DNA from: Actinomycetales bacterium
GTDB lineage: Bacteria; Actinomycetota; Actinomycetes; S36-B12
Assembly (NCBI GenBank): GCA_018970765.1
Contig: JAGWVT010000012.1
Coordinates: 1-47,153, forward strand
Length of the DNA: 47,153 nucleotides
Direction: 5' to 3'
Part shown: positions 43,739 to 47,153 of the stretch, one piece after another
Numbering within the stretch: position 1 is the first letter of the stretch
Layout of the letters: each line of letters starts with the position of its first letter
The notes under the pieces: generated by a model
What the model was told of the DNA's origin: nothing
The model's database searches: none
The model's input: the letters and a program-made list of their open reading frames with translations, nothing else
Translations under genes and position numbers: made by a program

Positions 43739-46113
43739 CAGTCCATCATCACCTGTTCGTGTCGCCGCCACCGGTCCGTGATCATTGACGCTACAACTAC
43801 CGCACCGGCGCCAATCAGGCCGATAGTCAGCGCCGCCCCGGAAGCTCCGGTTGCCGGGAGAGACAGTGCGAAAAAGCTCGATAGCCAGGGGATGGTCAGG
43901 ACGGCAATGAAGGCAAGCACCATCAGTGCGACGATCCCGACGCGCAGCAGGTTCAGGGGTCGCGCCGCCTGCGTCAGCACTGCAGTCGCCACGATGAAGA
44001 GTGTGACCGTGGCGGCAGACTGAGCCTGCGCGATGGACTCATCGAGGGATAACGCGAAGGAATAACTGCTGAGCGCCGAGGCGGCGGCGATGATGCCAGC
44101 CGGGACGGCGAACAGCAGCACCCGGCGAAAGAAGCCCGGGCGAAAGCGCTCGGTGTTGGGCATGAGAGCCAGGAAGAACGCCGGGATCCCGATGGTGAGG
44201 CCAGAGATCAGTGAGAGGTGCCGCGGCAGGAACGGGAATGCCATCGCGAAGATGGCGGTAACCGAACTGATGATGATTGCGTAGCAGGACTTGGTGAGGA
44301 AGACATCGGATACTCGTTCGATATTGCCCAACACGCGGCGACCTTCGGCGACGACCTTTGGCATGACCGACCAGCGGTTGTCGAGGAGTACCAGTTGCGC
44401 CACTGCACGTGTGGCGTCGGCGCCCGAACCCATGGCAATCCCCAGGTCGGCTGCCTTGAGGGCCAGCACGTCGTTGACGCCATCACCGGTCATTGCCACT
44501 GTGCAGGAGCGCAGGTGTAGTGCGTCAACCATCGCCTGCTTCTGCGCCGGTGTGACTCGACCAAAGACACTTGTTTGAGTCATCACGGCGGCAAGGTCCT
44601 GCGGCTCCTCGGGCAGATTCCGGGCATCCACCGGCTGGTCGGCACCCGGGACACCAGCCTGCGTGGCAATAGCACCGACCGTGTCGGCGCTGTCACCGGA
44701 GATCACCACCACGCGGACCTGCTGCTCACCGAAGTAGGCGACGGTCTCAGCGGCATCTGAGCGCAGCTGCTGGTCGATGGCGATCACCGCACTGGGCTCA
44801 AGGTCACCTGGTCCGCGCTCAGCGTCTGGCCCCACAGCACTCCCGCAGGCCCCCTGCGCCCGGGCCAGCAGCAGCACACGGGCGCCGGTCTGCGCCAATT
44901 CGGCAACTGCTGCAGGTGGCTGATCGGGCATCAGCACTTCGGGTGCGCCCAGAACCCAGGTTGTTACTCGGTTTTGGGCCGCCACACCTGGCTGCTCGAG
45001 ATCGGCGGCCGACCACTTACGGGCGCTAGAAAACGGAACCGTGGCACCAACTCGCCAACCTGGATCAGCAAATCTCGCGGCTAGCGCCTGCATGGTGGGG
45101 CTACTGGCCGGGTCGGCCGCCGCCAGCGCTCCGAGTGCGCCTGCCGGGTCCTGAGAGGTGAGTGGCACGACCGCGCGCACTCGCATACCTGGCTCCGTGA
45201 GCGTGCCCGTCTTGTCGACGCAGATGGTGTCCACTCGCGCCAGCACCTCCACGGCCGGAAGGTCCTGCACGAGCACGCGCTGCTTGGCCAAGCGCACCAC
45301 CGCTACAGCCATGGCGATGCTGGTCAGCAGGACCAACCCCTCCGGCACCATGGTGACCATGCCGGCGATGGTGCCGCGAACTGCAACATCGAACGGCAGG
45401 TCCGCCCGCACGAATTGGGAATACATCAACAGCAGGCCGACCGGCACGAGCAGGAAAGAAACCATGCGAATGAAGGTGTTCACCGCGCGACGCAGCTCGG
45501 AGTTTGTCTGCTGGAACTTGCGCGCCTGCTCGGTCAAGCTTGCCGCAAATGAATCCTTGCCCACCCGAGTAGCCCGATAAGCACCGCTGCCGGCGACAAC
45601 GAACGACCCGGACATCGCGAGGTCGCCAGCCGTCTTCACGACGGGATCAGCCTCACCGGTAAGCAGGCTTTCATCGATCTCCAGTCCATCAGCGCCGATG
45701 ACCTCCCCGTCAACCACGAGTTGGTCCCCCGGCATCAGCAGCAGCACGTCATCCAGGACCACCTGGCGAGGGCTCACTTCGATGGGCTTCCCATCGCGCA
45801 GCACCTGCGGCTTTGCTTCCCCGATCACAGACAGTCTGGCGAGCGTCCTGGATGCCCGGTACTCCTGGATGATCCCGATGGCCGTGTTTGCCACGATGAC
45901 GAAACCGAAGAGCGAATCTTGAATGGGTGCGACCACAAGCATGATCACCCACATGCTGCCTACGAGTGCGTTGAACCAGGTGAGGGTGTTGGCTCGGATG
46001 ATGTCGGGTAGCGAACGACTGCGGGGGTCGGGAAGGTCGTTCACCTGACCGGCTGCCATTCGCTCGGCAACTTCGGTGCTGGTCAGCCCGACCAGTACCG
46101 CCGACAGACTCAT
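43738..46113 (-). CDS. ctpE: P-type cation ATPase, CtpE-like
   Basis: 791-residue P-type ATPase with all cytoplasmic motifs: actuator loop LTGEADPVV (TGE with Ala instead of Ser), phosphorylation site [10 protein letters not shown] (Asp300), hinge [17 protein letters not shown], and ten hydrophobic helices. The helix-4 ion-site motif is PEGL (257-260), as in mycobacterial CtpE, a calcium uptake pump; heavy-metal CPC and N-terminal metal domains are absent. Calcium is therefore the first guess for the cargo. The ATG overlaps the ppx stop by 4 bases (ATGA), favouring this start over one 17 codons upstream. Confidence 0.9.
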   Translation of the reverse strand: MSLSAVLVGLTSTEVAERMAAGQVNDLPDPRSRSLPDIIRANTLTWFNALVGSMWVIMLVVAPIQDSLFGFVIVANTAIGIIQEYRASRTLARLSVIGEAKPQVLRDGKPIEVSPRQVVLDDVLLLMPGDQLVVDGEVIGADGLEIDESLLTGEADPVVKTAGDLAMSGSFVVAGSGAYRATRVGKDSFAASLTEQARKFQQTNSELRRAVNTFIRMVSFLLVPVGLLLMYSQFVRADLPFDVAVRGTIAGMVTMVPEGLVLLTSIAMAVAVVRLAKQRVLVQDLPAVEVLARVDTICVDKTGTLTEPGMRVRAVVPLTSQDPAGALGALAAADPASSPTMQALAARFADPGWRVGATVPFSSARKWSAADLEQPGVAAQNRVTTWVLGAPEVLMPDQPPAAVAELAQTGARVLLLARAQGACGSAVGPDAERGPGDLEPSAVIAIDQQLRSDAAETVAYFGEQQVRVVVISGDSADTVGAIATQAGVPGADQPVDARNLPEEPQDLAAVMTQTSVFGRVTPAQKQAMVDALHLRSCTVAMTGDGVNDVLALKAADLGIAMGSGADATRAVAQLVLLDNRWSVMPKVVAEGRRVLGNIERVSDVFLTKSCYAIIISSVTAIFAMAFPFLPRHLSLISGLTIGIPAFFLALMPNTERFRPGFFRRVLLFAVPAGIIAAASALSSYSFALSLDESIAQAQSAATVTLFIVATAVLTQAARPLNLLRVGIVALMVLAFIAVLTIPWLSSFFALSLPATGASGAALTIGLIGAGAVVVASMITDRWRRHEQVMMD

Positions 46114-47039
46114 GTCGGCATGCCATCCATACGATTCAAGATCAGGCCCTCGCGTAGCGCCCACGGACAGATCACAAGTTCGTCGATGCCCAGCAGGTCC
46201 ATCGCAGCTTCCGCGACGACGGCGCCGGCCAGTAGCTGACCAGCGCGGCCCTGCGAGACACCTGGCAGCTCAGCGATCTCGTGCGCGCTCATCGCGGCTG
46301 CCTTGGTCACGATTCCCTCGACCGCAGCCAGGCTCAGCGATCGAGGGACGTAGTTGCCCTCGCTGGACGGCGCCGCGCCAGCAATGCGAGCGAGCTGTCG
46401 AAAGGTCTTCGACGTTGCCGCGGCCATGCTCGGCGGTCCGCTGCGCAGCAGCCTCCCCGCCTCACCGGCGATCATCGTGCGTGCATGCCGCCGCAGGTCA
46501 CGGATTGCATCGGCCGACGGAGGGTCGCCTGACAGGTGCGATCGGGTCAGCCGCCCCGCACCAAGTGGCAGCGAGATCGCTACCTCCGGCTCCTCGTCCC
46601 GGCCAATGGCAGCCTCCAATGAGCCGCCACCGATGTCCAGCACCAGGAGGCGACCTGTGGACCAGCCAAACCAACGCCGCACGGCTAGAAAGGTCATTCG
46701 CGCCTCATCGACACCGGAGAGGATTTCCACCGGCTGCATCGTGCGCTCCGCGATGCGGGCCAGGATCGCTTCGCCATTGCTGGCATCGCGGATGGCCGAG
46801 GTGGCAAAGGCCATCACCTCACTTGCCCCACGGTCTTCCGCAAGACGCAAGCCCGCTGCGACGAACCCGACGAGTGCCTCGACGGCATCGTCGCGAATGC
46901 TGCCATCCGGGAGCAGATGCTCGGCCAGCCGGAGTGGTCGACTCATCTTCGACTCCGGCAGCGGTGCCCCACCGTGATGGGCATCCACGATGAGCAGGTG
47001 CACAGTGTTCGAACCGATGTCCAGAACCGCCAGGCGCAC
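46110..47039 (-). CDS. ppx: Exopolyphosphatase, Ppx/GppA family
   Basis: 309-residue ASKHA-fold phosphatase expected to cleave polyphosphate or pppGpp. The first phosphate loop is VLDIGSNTVHLLIVDA (5-20), FATSAIRDASNG is the family block and VLDIGGGSLEAAIG the second loop. It is the short type, lacking the C-terminal HD domain, like Rv0496. The GTG start stands at a leaderless promoter. It leads a seven-gene minus-strand chain through the CtpE-like pump, isomerase, TetR-C protein, proline-dehydrogenase-like protein, proC and acuC. Confidence 0.94.
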   Translation of the reverse strand: MRLAVLDIGSNTVHLLIVDAHHGGAPLPESKMSRPLRLAEHLLPDGSIRDDAVEALVGFVAAGLRLAEDRGASEVMAFATSAIRDASNGEAILARIAERTMQPVEILSGVDEARMTFLAVRRWFGWSTGRLLVLDIGGGSLEAAIGRDEEPEVAISLPLGAGRLTRSHLSGDPPSADAIRDLRRHARTMIAGEAGRLLRSGPPSMAAATSKTFRQLARIAGAAPSSEGNYVPRSLSLAAVEGIVTKAAAMSAHEIAELPGVSQGRAGQLLAGAVVAEAAMDLLGIDELVICPWALREGLILNRMDGMPT

Positions 47040-47051
47040 ATGCTGACGCTA
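47037..47051 (-). promoter_or_regulatory. ppx: Leaderless promoter of ppx
   Basis: TAGCGT on the minus strand, six bases (CAGCAT), then GTG. The out-of-frame ATG overlapping this GTG has no continuation resembling Ppx. Confidence 0.6.
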
Positions 47052-47083
47052 CCCGAGTTACCGTCCATTCGTTCGTCACCGAA

Positions 47084-47098
47084 TAGGGTCGTGGCATG
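47084..47098 (+). promoter_or_regulatory. Leaderless promoter of the right-edge gene
   Basis: TAGGGT, six bases (CGTGGC), then ATG. It is divergent from the ppx promoter, with 32 bases between the two -10 elements. Confidence 0.55.
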
Positions 47099-47153
47099 CC
47101 TGAGGTGCCTTTGGACTTCCCCCGTCAATGGGTTGAATTCGTCGACCCCGCTG
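47096..47153 (+). CDS. N-terminus of a gene cut by the window edge, possibly Rv0495c-like
   Basis: Only 19 codons are visible: MPEVPLDFPRQWVEFVDPA. The start is supported by a leaderless promoter. In Mycobacterium the gene divergent from ppx (Rv0496) is Rv0495c, a conserved actinobacterial protein of unknown function, and the FPRQWVEF stretch is in keeping with that family as I recall it. The identification rests mainly on position. Confidence 0.5.
   Translation, partial: MPEVPLDFPRQWVEFVDPA

Overview
The window is GC-rich, densely packed bacterial DNA, and every line of evidence points to an actinobacterium (Actinomycetota). It has the classical o-succinylbenzoate menaquinone pathway, a Rex redox regulator, a tiny bS22-type ribosomal protein gene, a System II cytochrome c maturation operon headed by a histidine phosphatase, DUF4229 and PLDc_N proteins, and an actinobacterial HemD fusion. 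From memory, the gene order runs broadly parallel to the Rv0495c-Rv0562 stretch of Mycobacterium tuberculosis, with a nuo operon and some other genes inserted and hemA, hemC and hemB absent. The species cannot be named from this sequence. No tRNA, rRNA, insertion sequence, phage gene or CRISPR array was found, and no gene-free gap exceeds about 150 bases.

Layout. 1-15.9 kb (minus strand): all 14 subunits of respiratory complex I, nuoA to nuoN, most of them joined by 4-base stop/start overlaps, followed by a polyprenyl diphosphate synthase cut by the window edge. 16.0-25.9 kb: menaquinone genes in several short transcription units: menG (minus), menF (plus), a large multi-domain acetyltransferase, menD, menC and menB (minus), and menE-menA (plus). 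25.9-31.2 kb: two small membrane proteins on divergent promoters, then a minus-strand operon of histidine phosphatase, ResA-like thioredoxin, CcdA, ResB and CcsB. 31.2-34.1 kb: hemD fusion, rex and a glutaredoxin-like gene. 34.1-39.3 kb: acyl-AMP ligase, HAD-IB phosphatase, DUF4870 protein, PlsC-like acyltransferase, SDR-like protein, bS22 and an excisionase-type DNA-binding protein. 39.4-47.0 kb: a tight chain of ppx, a CtpE-like P-type ATPase, a sugar phosphate isomerase, a TetR-C-like protein, a proline-dehydrogenase-like protein, proC and acuC. A divergent gene enters at the right edge.

Function. Polyprenyl synthase and the Men enzymes make the menaquinone that complex I reduces. The Res/Ccs/Ccd proteins mature the c-type cytochromes downstream. 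Rex, which senses NADH/NAD+, is encoded here, and a good Rex-operator-like palindrome lies just upstream of nuoA, so the window probably holds both a redox regulator and its main target.

Unexplained structure. The most notable items are: (i) a nearly invariant leaderless promoter, TA(G/C)NNT-N6-(A/G)TG, in front of at least eight genes; (ii) four short tandem duplications of 11 or 15 bp exactly at gene starts or ends; (iii) an acetyltransferase with TetR-C-like, ACT-like and GAF-like regions inside the men cluster; (iv) a proline-dehydrogenase-like protein lacking the expected arginine pair, in an operon with proC; (v) a TetR C-terminal domain with no DNA-binding domain.
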